A stretch of DNA of 64,000 nt from contig NZ_LMSP01000048.1 of assembly GCF_001429545.1 (NCBI RefSeq), positions 1-64,000 on the forward strand, written 5' to 3'. The notes below the pieces were generated by a model that saw nothing but the letters and a program-made list of their open reading frames with translations, searched no databases and had not been told where the DNA came from. The position numbers and the translations under genes were made by a program. The DNA is from Paenibacillus sp. Soil787. Its GTDB lineage: Bacteria; Bacillota; Bacilli; Paenibacillales; NBRC-103111. This document shows positions 26,934 through 36,218 of the stretch, in pieces. Each line of letters opens with the position of its first letter. Position 1 is the first letter of the stretch.

Positions 26934-26967
26934 ACCCGACTACACCAATAAAAGGTCATAGTCGGGT
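26934..26967 (-). terminator. Terminator-like hairpin, second copy of the element at 22852
   Basis: The arms ACCCGACTA (26934-26942) and TAGTCGGGT (26959-26967) have a T-rich minus-strand flank (TTTGTTTC). The surrounding bases (AAACAAAACCCGACT and GCGAT) match the terminator on the other side of the lyase gene. No gene ends just upstream of it on this strand. Confidence 0.55.
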
Positions 26968-27403
26968 CTGCGATGCTGCAATTTCTTGTTCTTTTCTTTA
27001 AAGAACCACTCGTTTCTTTGACGTGCTGCTGGAAGATCTTGCGTCGTCTTTGTATGTGATCCAAAGTCGAATCGATACAGAAGGACACGTTGTTTGAAAG
27101 GCACAACATTCGATTGAACAACCGAAGCCGAAAACAAATAGCTTCCGAATCCAACGGCTATTACCGGAATTGAATATCGACAAGGTAACCTATTGCGAAA
27201 AATGGTTTTACGCTGAAATAAGCGCTTCCAACTACCCTTAAACCATCTATGCTGCGAACTATCATTGCGAACACCTCATCAACAAATTCATGAGCATTGT
27301 AATTGGTTGATGGAATAAAATCAACCGAAATAGCCGGTTTTGATGCGGGGAAATGCCATCCTCGTCGATTGAGCAAGAAATATTTGGGTGTTAAGGAAAG
27401 AGC

Positions 27404-27628
27404 TGTTGCACTTTACAACAATTTAATTGATCATCCTGTTGTGTTGTTGCACTTTGTGCAACATTTAGCAGGTTTATTCACGTTTTCCATGCGAATGTTG
27501 CAAATTATACAACAATTTCAGCCAAAAATAGCACATTAGCAGGAAAGTTGGCTAAATTGTTGTACAGCGTACAACAATTCTAGCTTATTCAGAAGAAATC
27601 AAAGAAATTGTTGCACAATTTACAACTT
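27404..27628. repeat. Cluster of five TTGTTGYAC/GTRCAACAA palindromes
   Basis: Imperfect palindromes lie at 27404-27423, 27443-27463, 27496-27517, 27555-27579 and 27605-27628, for example AATTGTTGTACAGCGTACAA. Each is about 20-25 bp with a 2-5 bp centre, spaced 40-60 bp apart. The last ends ACAACTTGGCTTCC. A matching cluster is at 50609-50793. Confidence 0.8.
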
Positions 27629-28254
27629 GGCTTCCTAATTTCACTAATTACTCTAATTCCTATCCTTATCAACCAAGGATAAACGACTCCGTCGTCCTTC
27701 AGGGACGAGAAACAAAAAAACTGCTTTCTTTTCGTTTGTAAGAATGCAAAACATCGTTACAGAAACGATTTCACATCCTCTCGGTATCTGTATCGATGAA
27801 AAAGAGCCTGTCGATTAACTGTTCATAACTTCGGAAATCCTGCGGGAGACCACAAAATGTAAGCGAAAAATCATACTTAATGAGCGGCACACACAAAGAA
27901 TCAGTCGATTCTATTCGAAATTTCATATACAAAACGTGATTTGAGCCCTGATTCTGTATTTGTATCCGAAAAATCATATACATTCTCTGCATGTGTCCGT
28001 GCACTTTAAAACTGTCCACAATTAATCGACAGCCCCAAAAATATCTTTACAGCCTGCGCACTGGCTTTATATTGTCGCACACTTTGCAACAATATAAATC
28101 TGGTTTGGCTTCATCCGCTCTCATTGGAAAATGTACAGTAGTCTAAGGGACGGTGGCTGAAAAGAAGAGTTCATCTGTGCGTTTTCCAGTACTAACATTG
28201 ACGACCCTTGCCAAAAAGAGATCTCTCATGCCTCAGAAAACTTATACTTTCTTT

Positions 28255-28305
28255 GAAAAAAGGCGAACACGAAATCTTAAGATTTCGCATCCACCTTTTA
28301 GGAAA
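28255..28305 (-). terminator. Intrinsic terminator of the EamA transporter gene
   Basis: The centre CGAAATCTTAAGATTTCG (28270-28287) is a perfect palindrome. It is enclosed by further pairing of AAAGGTG with CGCCTTT and followed by a T-run on the minus strand. It lies just after the transporter stop codon. Confidence 0.75.
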
Positions 28306-28315
28306 AGACTGATGA

Positions 28316-29245
28316 TCACGCACTTATATTTGCGCCGACCATAACGGCGGCACTCTTCTTGCGCTTCATAAGCTCAGGAAGGGCAATGCCGATCATCGTG
28401 ATCCCCACGCCAAGCCATTGCATCCAGTTAACGGATTCATTCAGCACGACGTAGGACATAATGACGGCCGTTGGCAGTTCAGCCGCACTCAAGATTGTTG
28501 CTAGTCCGCCGCCAACACGCGGTACACCAATGGCATAAAACAAGGGCGGAATGACGACGCCGAAAAGAGCTAACAGCAGCGCCCAAGGCAGAAGCGCCTC
28601 GTGCAAAGAGCCATTTACAAGAAAATGCGGCGGAAACACCAACATGACGAGAATAAACGAGCCAGACAGCATAATCGCGCTTCGTGTGATCGGAGCAACT
28701 TGTTTAGCTATTTTCCCGCTAAACCAAATGAAGAGCGCATAGGTAACAGCAGCCAACAAGCCAAGGGTAACACCTATCCAAGAAACTGCTTCCTGCCCCC
28801 CGCCCAAATAACCGCTTGCCATAATAATCCCAACAAACAAGATAACAAGCGATAGAATCTTGTCCTTGCCAGGACGTTTGCGTTCAACGATTGCCTCCAG
28901 CAAGATGCCCATCCACGTAAACTGGAACAACAAGATAATCGCGAACGAAGCCGAAATATACTGCAGAGCCGCATAATATAGCATTCCCGTTAAGCCTGTC
29001 GTCGTTCCTACAGCCATGAGCATGAGCGCTTGCCGCTTTGTTACTTTAAATGTAGTCGACGTTGTTGACTGCTTAGCGGATTTCGAAGTCACGAATACCA
29101 AGAGCCACAGCATAATCACACCGAATAGGTTTTGGCTGCCGACGACATCGCCGACATTGAAGCCAGACTCATAGGCTTTCTTTACAAAAGTAGATAATAA
29201 ACCGAAGCTGCATGCCCCAGCTAAAACAAATAAAATGTATTTCAT
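28316..29245 (-). CDS. EamA/DMT-family transporter
   Basis: A 309-residue membrane protein with ten predicted hydrophobic segments arranged as two EamA repeats (about 1-145 and 155-295). The second repeat ends with the typical pattern LSAAELPTAVIMSYVVLNESV. The family exports or imports small metabolites such as amino acids, nucleosides or purines. ATG follows GGGAGG. It is last in line behind two nucleoside hydrolase genes, about 105 bases after them, so a nucleoside or base substrate is possible but unproven. Confidence 0.85.
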   Translation of the reverse strand: MKYILFVLAGACSFGLLSTFVKKAYESGFNVGDVVGSQNLFGVIMLWLLVFVTSKSAKQSTTSTTFKVTKRQALMLMAVGTTTGLTGMLYYAALQYISASFAIILLFQFTWMGILLEAIVERKRPGKDKILSLVILFVGIIMASGYLGGGQEAVSWIGVTLGLLAAVTYALFIWFSGKIAKQVAPITRSAIMLSGSFILVMLVFPPHFLVNGSLHEALLPWALLLALFGVVIPPLFYAIGVPRVGGGLATILSAAELPTAVIMSYVVLNESVNWMQWLGVGITMIGIALPELMKRKKSAAVMVGANISA

Positions 29246-29351
29246 AATGCCTCCCTGCGAAAAGAAAAAAACAGACTGTGTGCCCAGTCCGCCACGTTTC
29301 GTTATTATGCCATTATATATAAATCTTATGCCGAAATCGAGTCACTTCCAT

Positions 29352-30281
29352 TTAAACTACTTTACTGAGAAAGTGTTCCAAGAAGCGCTCAGCGTCTACT
29401 TCCAAACAAACATCCATGTTAGGTTCATTTGCAGGCTTGCTTCGCAGATCGCCAACTGTACGGCCTAAGGAGTGGAAACCGTCGAGATCCACCCGAACAT
29501 GCAGGGGTTTCGTTGTGACGAAATCCGGATTAATGGCCACACCAACAGCAAGCGGATCGTGAAGGCCGCAGCCGCCGATACCTGGATAGAAATCTTCATA
29601 GGCGTCGATATAAAAATCGGTCATATCCGCCAATAAAGTGCCGAGAGCCGTTTGCTTGTCCCGCCATACTTGAACATCTTTCTTCGGCAGAAGCGTTTCC
29701 ATCGTTACGTCAAGGCCTACGAGTATGATCGGGATGCCGGAGGCGAACACATAATCCGCCGCTTCAGGGTCAGCGTAAATGTTAGCTTCCGCATGCGGCG
29801 TCACATTGCCCGCTCGGGTTACAGCACCGCCCATAACAATCACCTTGTCCACAAGGTGGACAATATCCGAAGCCTGCATGATCGCTAACGCCAGATTCGT
29901 CATCGCTGCGACCGTAATAATCGTCACTTGATGCGGCTTACTGCGCACTTGATCAATAATAAATTGTGGTGCGTACTGCTGTGATGCTTCTCGTGTAGAC
30001 ATATCTGTCAGCGTGTTCCCAATGCCGTCTTCGCCATGAATATGGGTCGCACTCGCTTTCACTCGGCTAACGAAAAGCGGCTTAGCCGCCCCCGGAATGA
30101 CAGGAACTGAACTGTCCAAATGTTCCAGAACTAGCAGCGTATTGCGGGTCGCTTCTTGAACCGTAACGTTGCCGAAGCAAGTCGTCACCCCCAGTAATTC
30201 CACTTCAGGGGCATTCACCGCATAACTTATGGCAAGCGCATCATCAATGCCTGTATCAACATCCAAAATAATCGGTTTCAT
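29352..30281 (-). CDS. Nucleoside hydrolase (IunH/Rih family)
   Basis: A 309-residue cytoplasmic enzyme that splits N-ribosyl bonds of nucleosides into base plus ribose. The calcium-binding signature ILDVDTGIDDALAI is at 4-17. THIHGEDGIGN is the active-site loop, VIVMGGAV is conserved, and LHDPLAVGVA carries the catalytic His of the C-terminal motif. Length is typical for the family. ATG is preceded by GAGAGGAGAA. It lies 17 bases behind a second, divergent nucleoside hydrolase and close to the ribose operon. Base preference cannot be assigned. Confidence 0.92.
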   Translation of the reverse strand: MKPIILDVDTGIDDALAISYAVNAPEVELLGVTTCFGNVTVQEATRNTLLVLEHLDSSVPVIPGAAKPLFVSRVKASATHIHGEDGIGNTLTDMSTREASQQYAPQFIIDQVRSKPHQVTIITVAAMTNLALAIMQASDIVHLVDKVIVMGGAVTRAGNVTPHAEANIYADPEAADYVFASGIPIILVGLDVTMETLLPKKDVQVWRDKQTALGTLLADMTDFYIDAYEDFYPGIGGCGLHDPLAVGVAINPDFVTTKPLHVRVDLDGFHSLGRTVGDLRSKPANEPNMDVCLEVDAERFLEHFLSKVV

Positions 30282-30298
30282 CTAAGTTTCTCCTCTCG

Positions 30299-31246
30299 TT
30301 AGCTCTTTAATGTGTTGATGAAATAGTCAAGAAACAGCGGGCTGTTGACTTCAAACGCCACTGATGTATTCGTAACCGGCACCGATCTGCGGAAATCTGC
30401 CAATGTAGCTCCATAGGACATGGTCCCTTTTGTCTCAATACGAATATAAAGTTCTTCCGTCGTGACGAGATTCGGATATGCAGCTACAGCAACTGCAAGC
30501 GGATCATGCAGCGGTGCGCCGTAGAAACCGTTTTGCTTGTCATAAGCACTAAAATAAAACCTGTTAGCTTCTTCGATATAAGCAGCTGCTCTTTCATTTC
30601 CAGGCAAGGGTGATTCCGTAATTAAACGAAGCTGCTGCTCACTGATGATCGTCTTCATTGTTACGTCCAAGCCAACGAGCGTAATCGGGATGCCGGATTC
30701 AAAAACACGATGCGCGGCCTCAGGATCGCCGTAGATATTCGCTTCGGCAACAGGCGTCACGTTGCCAGGCACTTTCACCGCGCCGCCCATGATCACAAGC
30801 CGCTTCACCTTGGAAGCGATGGAAGGATCTTGTGCGAGTGCAATAGCCAGGTTCGTCATCCGACCCACGAACACTAGCGTTAGCTCGTGCGGGTTTTCAT
30901 TCACCTTGCGGACGATGAACTGAGCGGCGCTCTCCGCAATAGCTTTCCCTTTGGGCTGCGGCAGCTCGCAGTTGCCGATACCGTTATCGCCGTGGATATG
31001 CGTAACAGGACCGCGCCAGTCGCAGAACAGCGGTTTTGCTGCGCCCATAGCCACCGGCACTTCGTAATCAACGCCCGATAGCTCAATCACTTGCAGCGTA
31101 TTGCGAGTTGCCTGCACAACATCCGTATTACCGAATACCGTCGTAATGCCTTCTACTTTTATGTGTTTTGTTTTCAGGGCGAGCAAAATCGCCATGGAAT
31201 CATCAATACCTGTATCAACATCAAGAATCATGCGAACGTTTTGCAA
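30299..31246 (-). CDS. Nucleoside hydrolase (IunH/Rih family), second copy
   Basis: About 315 residues with the same signatures as its neighbour: MILDVDTGIDDSMAILLAL at the N-terminus, HIHGDNGIGN, LVIMGGAV and LHDPLAVAVAA. The start is ambiguous. AGAGGTGA fits a TTG at 31246 with 5-base spacing, while a GTG at 31255 overlaps the ribosome site. It follows the ribose transport operon, separated by the terminator-like hairpin at 31367. Free ribose from its reaction can be phosphorylated by RbsK, so the two systems fit together. Confidence 0.88.
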   Translation of the reverse strand: MQNVRMILDVDTGIDDSMAILLALKTKHIKVEGITTVFGNTDVVQATRNTLQVIELSGVDYEVPVAMGAAKPLFCDWRGPVTHIHGDNGIGNCELPQPKGKAIAESAAQFIVRKVNENPHELTLVFVGRMTNLAIALAQDPSIASKVKRLVIMGGAVKVPGNVTPVAEANIYGDPEAAHRVFESGIPITLVGLDVTMKTIISEQQLRLITESPLPGNERAAAYIEEANRFYFSAYDKQNGFYGAPLHDPLAVAVAAYPNLVTTEELYIRIETKGTMSYGATLADFRRSVPVTNTSVAFEVNSPLFLDYFINTLKS

Positions 31247-31366
31247 TGGAGTCACCTCTATGTATAGTTTTTCAAAGTTTGAACAAGCATGTCCCAGAAT
31301 TTATCTTGGTCAAGTGTGAAGGCCACGCAGTGCCAACCTCCAATGTTGAATTCCCTTTAAACAGAA

Positions 31367-31409
31367 GATGAACCCCACCACCTTATTTCCTTTAGTGGAA
31401 GGGTTCATC
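31367..31409 (-). terminator. Hairpin after rbsB, end of the ribose operon
   Basis: The arms GATGAACCCCACCAC (31367-31381) and GTGGAAGGGTTCATC (31395-31409) pair with few mismatches. The minus-strand T-tract is weak, so read-through into the nucleoside hydrolases is possible. Confidence 0.5.
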
Positions 31410-31446
31410 GCTCATTTTGCTAATAAGATAAACATATTACACATTC

Positions 31447-32400
31447 TTATTTTTTCGTAATCAATTCCAAATCTACCGGAATAAATTTTTCAACTTGTTC
31501 ACCTTTAAGCACTTTCAACGCTGTTTTCACAGCTGTATCTCCGATGGATGCCGGTTTTTGAGCTACTGTTGCGGCAAGTTTCCCGTCATTTACGGCTTTA
31601 ACCGCATCATCTGTAGCATCGAAACCAACTACAGCAATATTTTTACCAGAGGATTGAATCGCTTGAAGGGCACCTAATGCCATTTCATCATTATGAGCAA
31701 ATACCGCTTGAATATCTTTATTTCCTTGCAAAATATTTTCCATAACGGAAAGCCCTTTTGCCCGGTCGAAATCAGCAGGTTGAGAAGCAATCACTTTTAC
31801 GCCAGCTTTTCCGTCAACAGCATCATGGAAACCTTTTCCACGATCACGTGCTGCAGAAGTTCCTGCGATCCCTTGAAGTTCTACAAGATTACCTTTATCA
31901 CCAAGGGTTTTCAAAATAAAATCGCCTGCCATTTTACCGCCTTTTACATTATCTGAAGCAATGTGAGTAACGACTGTTCCGCCGTTGGCTGCACGGTCAA
32001 CCGTAATTACAGGAATATTGGCTTTATTTGCAGATTGAACCGCAGTAACAATAGCGTCGCTATCTGTCGGATTGATAAGAATTACGCTTACCTTTTTCTG
32101 AATTAAATCTTCAATACCGCTAATTTGCTTCGCTGTATCATTTTGAGCATCTACAACAACCAAAGTAGCACCAGCTTCTTTTGCCGCTTTATCCGCGCCG
32201 TCTTTCAAGGTAACAAAGAATGGATTATTTAAAGTGGAAACGGAAAGCCCAATCGTCATTTTGCCTGCAGCTGCTTTGGTATCCGTTGTAGCTGATGGTG
32301 CAGCCGTAGCTCCTCCCTCAACCTTAGATTGAGTCGAACAACCAGCCAATATCAGGAACACCGCTACTACGGCACATAATACGAAATTCATTTTTTTCAT
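31447..32400 (-). CDS. rbsB: D-ribose-binding lipoprotein RbsB
   Basis: A 317-residue periplasmic-binding-protein-like I (Peripla_BP_4) lipoprotein with lipobox LAGCST (Cys about 21) and a short Thr/Ala tether. The mature domain starts TIGLSVSTLNNPFFVTLKDG and includes VVDAQNDTAKQ, NPTDSDA and FAHNDEMALGALQAI, all typical of RbsB. It is the last gene of rbsRKDACB, 24 bases behind rbsC. ATG follows AAAGGGGAG. Confidence 0.93.
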   Translation of the reverse strand: MKKMNFVLCAVVAVFLILAGCSTQSKVEGGATAAPSATTDTKAAAGKMTIGLSVSTLNNPFFVTLKDGADKAAKEAGATLVVVDAQNDTAKQISGIEDLIQKKVSVILINPTDSDAIVTAVQSANKANIPVITVDRAANGGTVVTHIASDNVKGGKMAGDFILKTLGDKGNLVELQGIAGTSAARDRGKGFHDAVDGKAGVKVIASQPADFDRAKGLSVMENILQGNKDIQAVFAHNDEMALGALQAIQSSGKNIAVVGFDATDDAVKAVNDGKLAATVAQKPASIGDTAVKTALKVLKGEQVEKFIPVDLELITKK

Positions 32401-32423
32401 GGTAAACTCCCCTTTGATGTGTT

Positions 32424-33380
32424 TTATTTTCGAGCTTTCGATCTGTCCAACAATACAGCAATTAAGATGACTACCCCTTTAACCACCTGCTGGTAAAAAG
32501 ACGAAACATTTAATAGGTTAAGACCGTTGTCCAATACACCAATGATCATGGCTCCGATTAATGTACCGACAATCCAGCCTCTTCCCCCTGATAAACTGGT
32601 CCCGCCAAGAACTACGGCTGCAATCGCATCCAGTTCAAACGCTCCTCCAGCTGTCGGCTGAGCGGAGTTAAGTCTGGAAGTTAGAATGATACCGCTAATT
32701 GAAGCTAATAAACCGCTAATCGAGTAAACCAAGATTTTTACTTTCGATGTGTTAATACCTGAAAGCCAAGTCGCCTCCTCGTTGCTGCCGAGTGCGTAAA
32801 CACGTCGACCAAAAGTTGTATGCTTTAAAATGATATATAAAACTGCAAATGCAATAACCATCCATATAATCGGCATTGGAATTTGTAGAAAATACCCCTT
32901 CCCTAACAACGCAAAATCCTCTTTGAAGCCTGTGATTGGCCTTCCCTGCGTATATACTAAGGTAAGTCCGCGGAATACTGTCATCGTTGCGAGTGTCGCG
33001 ATAAATGGAGCTACCTTACCTTTCGTGATTAATAAGCCGTTGATCGCCCCCATGACCAAACCGCCAATTAGACCGATTCCTACAGCTAGCCACGTATTCA
33101 TCCCGCTTGCCATTAAGCCAGCCGTAAAAGCACTTGATAAGGCCAGTATGGATCCTACAGAAAGATCGATACCCCCAGTCAGAATGACGAATGTCATACC
33201 GAAGGCAATAAGAGCATTAATCGAAATTTGACGAAGAACGTTAAAAATATTACCAACGGTTAAAAAGTCACCGTTCACTACCGACAAAATGACTACAATT
33301 AGAACCAATCCCAATAAAGACCCCAGACTCTGCATCTTACCGATTTTGGGTCTACTTAAAGCTTTACCGTCAACCTGCAT
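32424..33380 (-). CDS. rbsC: Ribose ABC transporter permease RbsC
   Basis: A 318-residue membrane protein of the BPD_transp_2 family with 8-10 transmembrane segments. Signatures include FVILTGGIDLSVGSILALS, GAINGLLITKGKVAPFIATL and AVVLGGTSLSGGRG. I chose ATG 33380, preceded by GGGGGAGGGAACCGAC; a GTG eight codons earlier lies inside rbsA without a ribosome site. With this start it still overlaps the end of rbsA by 11 bases, so translation is probably coupled. Confidence 0.92.
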   Translation of the reverse strand: MQVDGKALSRPKIGKMQSLGSLLGLVLIVVILSVVNGDFLTVGNIFNVLRQISINALIAFGMTFVILTGGIDLSVGSILALSSAFTAGLMASGMNTWLAVGIGLIGGLVMGAINGLLITKGKVAPFIATLATMTVFRGLTLVYTQGRPITGFKEDFALLGKGYFLQIPMPIIWMVIAFAVLYIILKHTTFGRRVYALGSNEEATWLSGINTSKVKILVYSISGLLASISGIILTSRLNSAQPTAGGAFELDAIAAVVLGGTSLSGGRGWIVGTLIGAMIIGVLDNGLNLLNVSSFYQQVVKGVVILIAVLLDRSKARK

Positions 33381-34878
33381 GTCGGTTCCCTCCCCCTGTT
33401 GCACTTAACATGATTTTTTCCTGAGTTGCCTCTTCTTGTGTAAATTCACCGCTTATTTTCCCCTCGTGCATGACGAGTATGCGGTCACTCATTCCCAAAA
33501 CTTCCGGAAGCTCGGAAGAGATCATAAGAATGGCTACACCTTGCGAAACTAGCTCATTCATTAGATCATAGATTTCTTTCTTAGCACCGATATCAACTCC
33601 GCGTGTGGGCTCATCCAAAATCAAAACTTGCGGGCTTGTCGCCAACCATTTTCCGATAACCACTTTTTGCTGATTACCTCCGCTAAGAGAGCCGACCTTC
33701 TGCTCACTATTTGGTGTTTTAATCAGCAGTTTTTTTATCATGGAATCTGATAGTTCCCGTTCCTTTGAACGATTCATGAAACCAAATGATGACAATATCT
33801 TTAAATTCGGAAGGGCTAGGTTGTCGTTGACCGAAAGAGGAAGGAGCAGTCCCTCATCTTTCCGATCTTCCGTGATTAAACCAATACCCGCGTGAATGGC
33901 ATCTATTGGTTTATGAATGGAGACTGGTTTTCCGTTAATGGAAATCGTTCCACGATCAATAGGTGTCACTCCGAACAGTGCTTTCGCCAGTTCTGTTCTT
34001 CCAGCGCCCATAAGTCCGGCGATGCCAACGATCTCTCCAGCTCTTACAGTTAAGGAAATGTCATGGAGCTTCCCTTTTTGAGTCAAACCGCCCACCGTCA
34101 GTTTTTCTTCTCCTAGGGTGACTTTCACTTTGGGAAAACGGTCTTTAATTTCCCTGCCGACCATCATTTTGACGAGATGATCCATTGTCGTATTGGCAAT
34201 GTATTCGGTTCCAATATAATGTCCATCGCGCATCACCGTAACTTGATCGCAAATCCTAAAAATTTCTTCCATCCGATGGGAAATATAAATCATGCCAACA
34301 CCCTTTTCCTTAAGGGAAGCGATGACCAGGAACAATGCCTCAATTTCACGGTCCGTGAGGGCCGCCGTCGGTTCATCCAAAACAAGAATTTCTGCTTGCA
34401 TAGATAACGCTTTCGCAATTTCGACCATTTGCTGTTGACCTACAGAAAGCTCATTAACTAACGTACCCGGATCAATATTCAAACCCAATTGCGATAAATA
34501 ACGATGAGACTCTTGTCTCATCCGTCTCCAGTTAATTAGCTTCGACTTCCCATAAGTGAATTCTCGGCCAAGAAAAATATTTTCCATAACCGTTAAATGG
34601 GGAACCATATTTAACTCCTGATGAATAATAACGATGCCTAAGTTTTGTGCCATGGAAGGTGATGCAATATCGTAAACGTTTCCATTAACAGTAATGGACC
34701 CACTATCCTTTGTATAAATTCCACCTAATATTTTCATAAGCGTAGATTTACCAGCCCCATTTTCCCCCATCAACGCATGAACTTCTCCGCGATGCAGGGT
34801 AAAATCAACCTGCTCTAGCACCTTAACTCCAGGGAAACTTTTACTGATTCCCTTCATTTCTAACAATTTGGACGTCAT
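33370..34878 (-). CDS. rbsA: Ribose ABC transporter ATPase RbsA (two nucleotide-binding domains)
   Basis: A 502-residue protein with two fused ABC domains, as usual for RbsA/MglA. The N-terminal half has Walker A GENGAGKST (about 36-44), signature LSVGQQQMVEIAKAL and Walker B ILVLDEPTAAL. The C-terminal half has a degenerate P-loop, GLMGAGRTE, the signature LSGGNQQKVVIGKWL and ILDEPTRGVD. ATG follows GGAGGAATTGGA. It powers RbsC and is fed by RbsB. Its gene lies 14 bases after rbsD. Confidence 0.95.
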   Translation of the reverse strand: MTSKLLEMKGISKSFPGVKVLEQVDFTLHRGEVHALMGENGAGKSTLMKILGGIYTKDSGSITVNGNVYDIASPSMAQNLGIVIIHQELNMVPHLTVMENIFLGREFTYGKSKLINWRRMRQESHRYLSQLGLNIDPGTLVNELSVGQQQMVEIAKALSMQAEILVLDEPTAALTDREIEALFLVIASLKEKGVGMIYISHRMEEIFRICDQVTVMRDGHYIGTEYIANTTMDHLVKMMVGREIKDRFPKVKVTLGEEKLTVGGLTQKGKLHDISLTVRAGEIVGIAGLMGAGRTELAKALFGVTPIDRGTISINGKPVSIHKPIDAIHAGIGLITEDRKDEGLLLPLSVNDNLALPNLKILSSFGFMNRSKERELSDSMIKKLLIKTPNSEQKVGSLSGGNQQKVVIGKWLATSPQVLILDEPTRGVDIGAKKEIYDLMNELVSQGVAILMISSELPEVLGMSDRILVMHEGKISGEFTQEEATQEKIMLSATGGGNRHAG

Positions 34879-34892
34879 TCCAATTCCTCCTT

Positions 34893-35288
34893 TCAGAAGA
34901 TAACTCCAGCCTGAAGAATGACATTGGCATATGGAGTAAACTCACCTGTTCGTATGATTGCCTTAGCCTGATGAGTCATTGTCTTCAGTTCTTCATGACT
35001 CACCTCGTGCACAGTTACCCCGTTTAAGGAAGTTTCCATTTGCTTCTTTAGCTTTGGAGTTACCTGATCCATTTCACTTGCAATGAAAGCCTGCTCAACT
35101 TGCATTTCTAGAAGTACGGTTTCCAAACAATCCATAAAAGAAGGAACACCTTGTTTCAAAGCCAGATCAATTCGCTTTACGTGAGCAGGAATAGGCAACC
35201 CGCTATCACAAATGACAATCGTGTCGGTATGCCCAAGTTCACTGATCACCTTAGAAATTTCACTATTTAAAATTCCAATCTTTTTCAT
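34893..35288 (-). CDS. rbsD: D-ribose pyranase RbsD
   Basis: A 131-residue cytoplasmic protein matching RbsD throughout: MKKIGILNSEISKVISELGH (catalytic His 20), DTIVICDSGLPIP, then IDLALKQGVPSF, and a C-terminal TGEFTPYANVILQAGVIF. It converts beta-pyranose to beta-furanose ribose ahead of RbsK. Its ATG overlaps the rbsK stop (ATGA). The ribosome site AAGGGAG lies within rbsK. Confidence 0.95.
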   Translation of the reverse strand: MKKIGILNSEISKVISELGHTDTIVICDSGLPIPAHVKRIDLALKQGVPSFMDCLETVLLEMQVEQAFIASEMDQVTPKLKKQMETSLNGVTVHEVSHEELKTMTHQAKAIIRTGEFTPYANVILQAGVIF

Positions 35289-36217
35289 GTAGGTTCTCCC
35301 TTGGAATTTTTCGCAAACAGTTCCACATCCTCTATGCTTGGCATTCCAGCTTGAGCACCAAACTTAGTAACAGCTAGTGCGGAAACCTTTGCTGCAAAAG
35401 ATACAGATTGTTCCAAGCTGTTTTGCTTGGCAAGCGAAAAAGCTAATCCGGCATTGAATGAATCTCCAGCACCTGTCGTATCAACAACAGAAACCTTATA
35501 ACCAGGAACTTTTTGCAGCTTCCCTTTTTCTAAAAAAGCGGATCCATCAGCACCCAACGTCGTGATCACGTTGTTAGCTCCCCGTTGTATTATGCTTGTC
35601 ATCGCAGTTTCCAATTCATCACCCTCTGCCTGAACCCCAGTAAGCAAACTCAATTCTGACCGATTGGGAGTGATGTAATCTACATTCTTCAATAACTCAT
35701 CGGGCAAAAACTGAGCGGGAGCCGGATTCAATACGACAGTCTTCCCGAATGACTTTGCCTTCTTCGCTGCATGAATAACCGTATCTAAAGGAATTTCCAG
35801 CTGAAGAAGAAGGATGTCCGCATTTTGGATAATTGCCTCATATCTATCGATATCGTCTGGCAGCAATTGATAATTAGCACCCGGAACAACCACGATGCTG
35901 TTATCTCCATTTGAAATAAAGATGGAAGCTATCCCTGTTGCAGTGCCATCCACGAGTTTAACCGAGTTTCTACTGATCTTATTATCATCTAAAGCTTTCA
36001 GGAGCTCTTGACCAAAACTGTCTGTGCCGACCGCTCCAATCATGGTTGTTTTGGCTCCGAGCCTTGCAGCCGCTACCGCTTGATTTGCACCTTTGCCACC
36101 TGGTATGAACCGGGCGTTAGATCCAAGAATCGTTTCTCCCAGTTGTGGGTGTCTATCTGCTTCAATAACGATATCCATGTTTAAGCTTCCGATCACAACG
36201 ACATGTGGTACCTTCAA
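35285..36217 (-). CDS. rbsK: Ribokinase RbsK
   Basis: A 310-residue PfkB-family kinase that makes ribose-5-phosphate. It has the N-terminal VIGSLNMDIVIEADRHPQLG and GGKGANQAVAAARLGA. The C-terminal anion hole and catalytic base are in DTTGAGDSFNAGLA. The start is probably TTG 36217, one base after the rbsR stop, with AAGAGGAG 9 bases upstream. A GTG three codons earlier overlaps that ribosome site. It is the second gene of the ribose operon. Confidence 0.93.
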   Translation of the reverse strand: MKVPHVVVIGSLNMDIVIEADRHPQLGETILGSNARFIPGGKGANQAVAAARLGAKTTMIGAVGTDSFGQELLKALDDNKISRNSVKLVDGTATGIASIFISNGDNSIVVVPGANYQLLPDDIDRYEAIIQNADILLLQLEIPLDTVIHAAKKAKSFGKTVVLNPAPAQFLPDELLKNVDYITPNRSELSLLTGVQAEGDELETAMTSIIQRGANNVITTLGADGSAFLEKGKLQKVPGYKVSVVDTTGAGDSFNAGLAFSLAKQNSLEQSVSFAAKVSALAVTKFGAQAGMPSIEDVELFAKNSKGEPT

Positions 36218-36218
36218 T

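Larger units (their letters stand above)
26903..28254. other. 1.3-kb region without a recognisable gene
   Basis: Apart from the hairpin at 26934 and the palindrome cluster at 27404-27628, nothing is assignable. Frames on the minus strand at 26912-27180 overlap one another, lack ribosome sites and match no family I know. The frame at 27771-28019 has no clear start signal. Another palindrome unit lies at 28071-28094. Decayed coding sequence is possible. Confidence 0.4.

Noticed and set aside
26912..27376. Several overlapping minus-strand frames upstream of the lyase
   Set aside because: They overlap one another in different frames, lack ribosome sites and show no recognisable domain. Reported only as a gene-free region.
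27771..28019. Minus-strand frame of 82 codons
   Set aside because: No credible ribosome site or family. The composition is not convincing.
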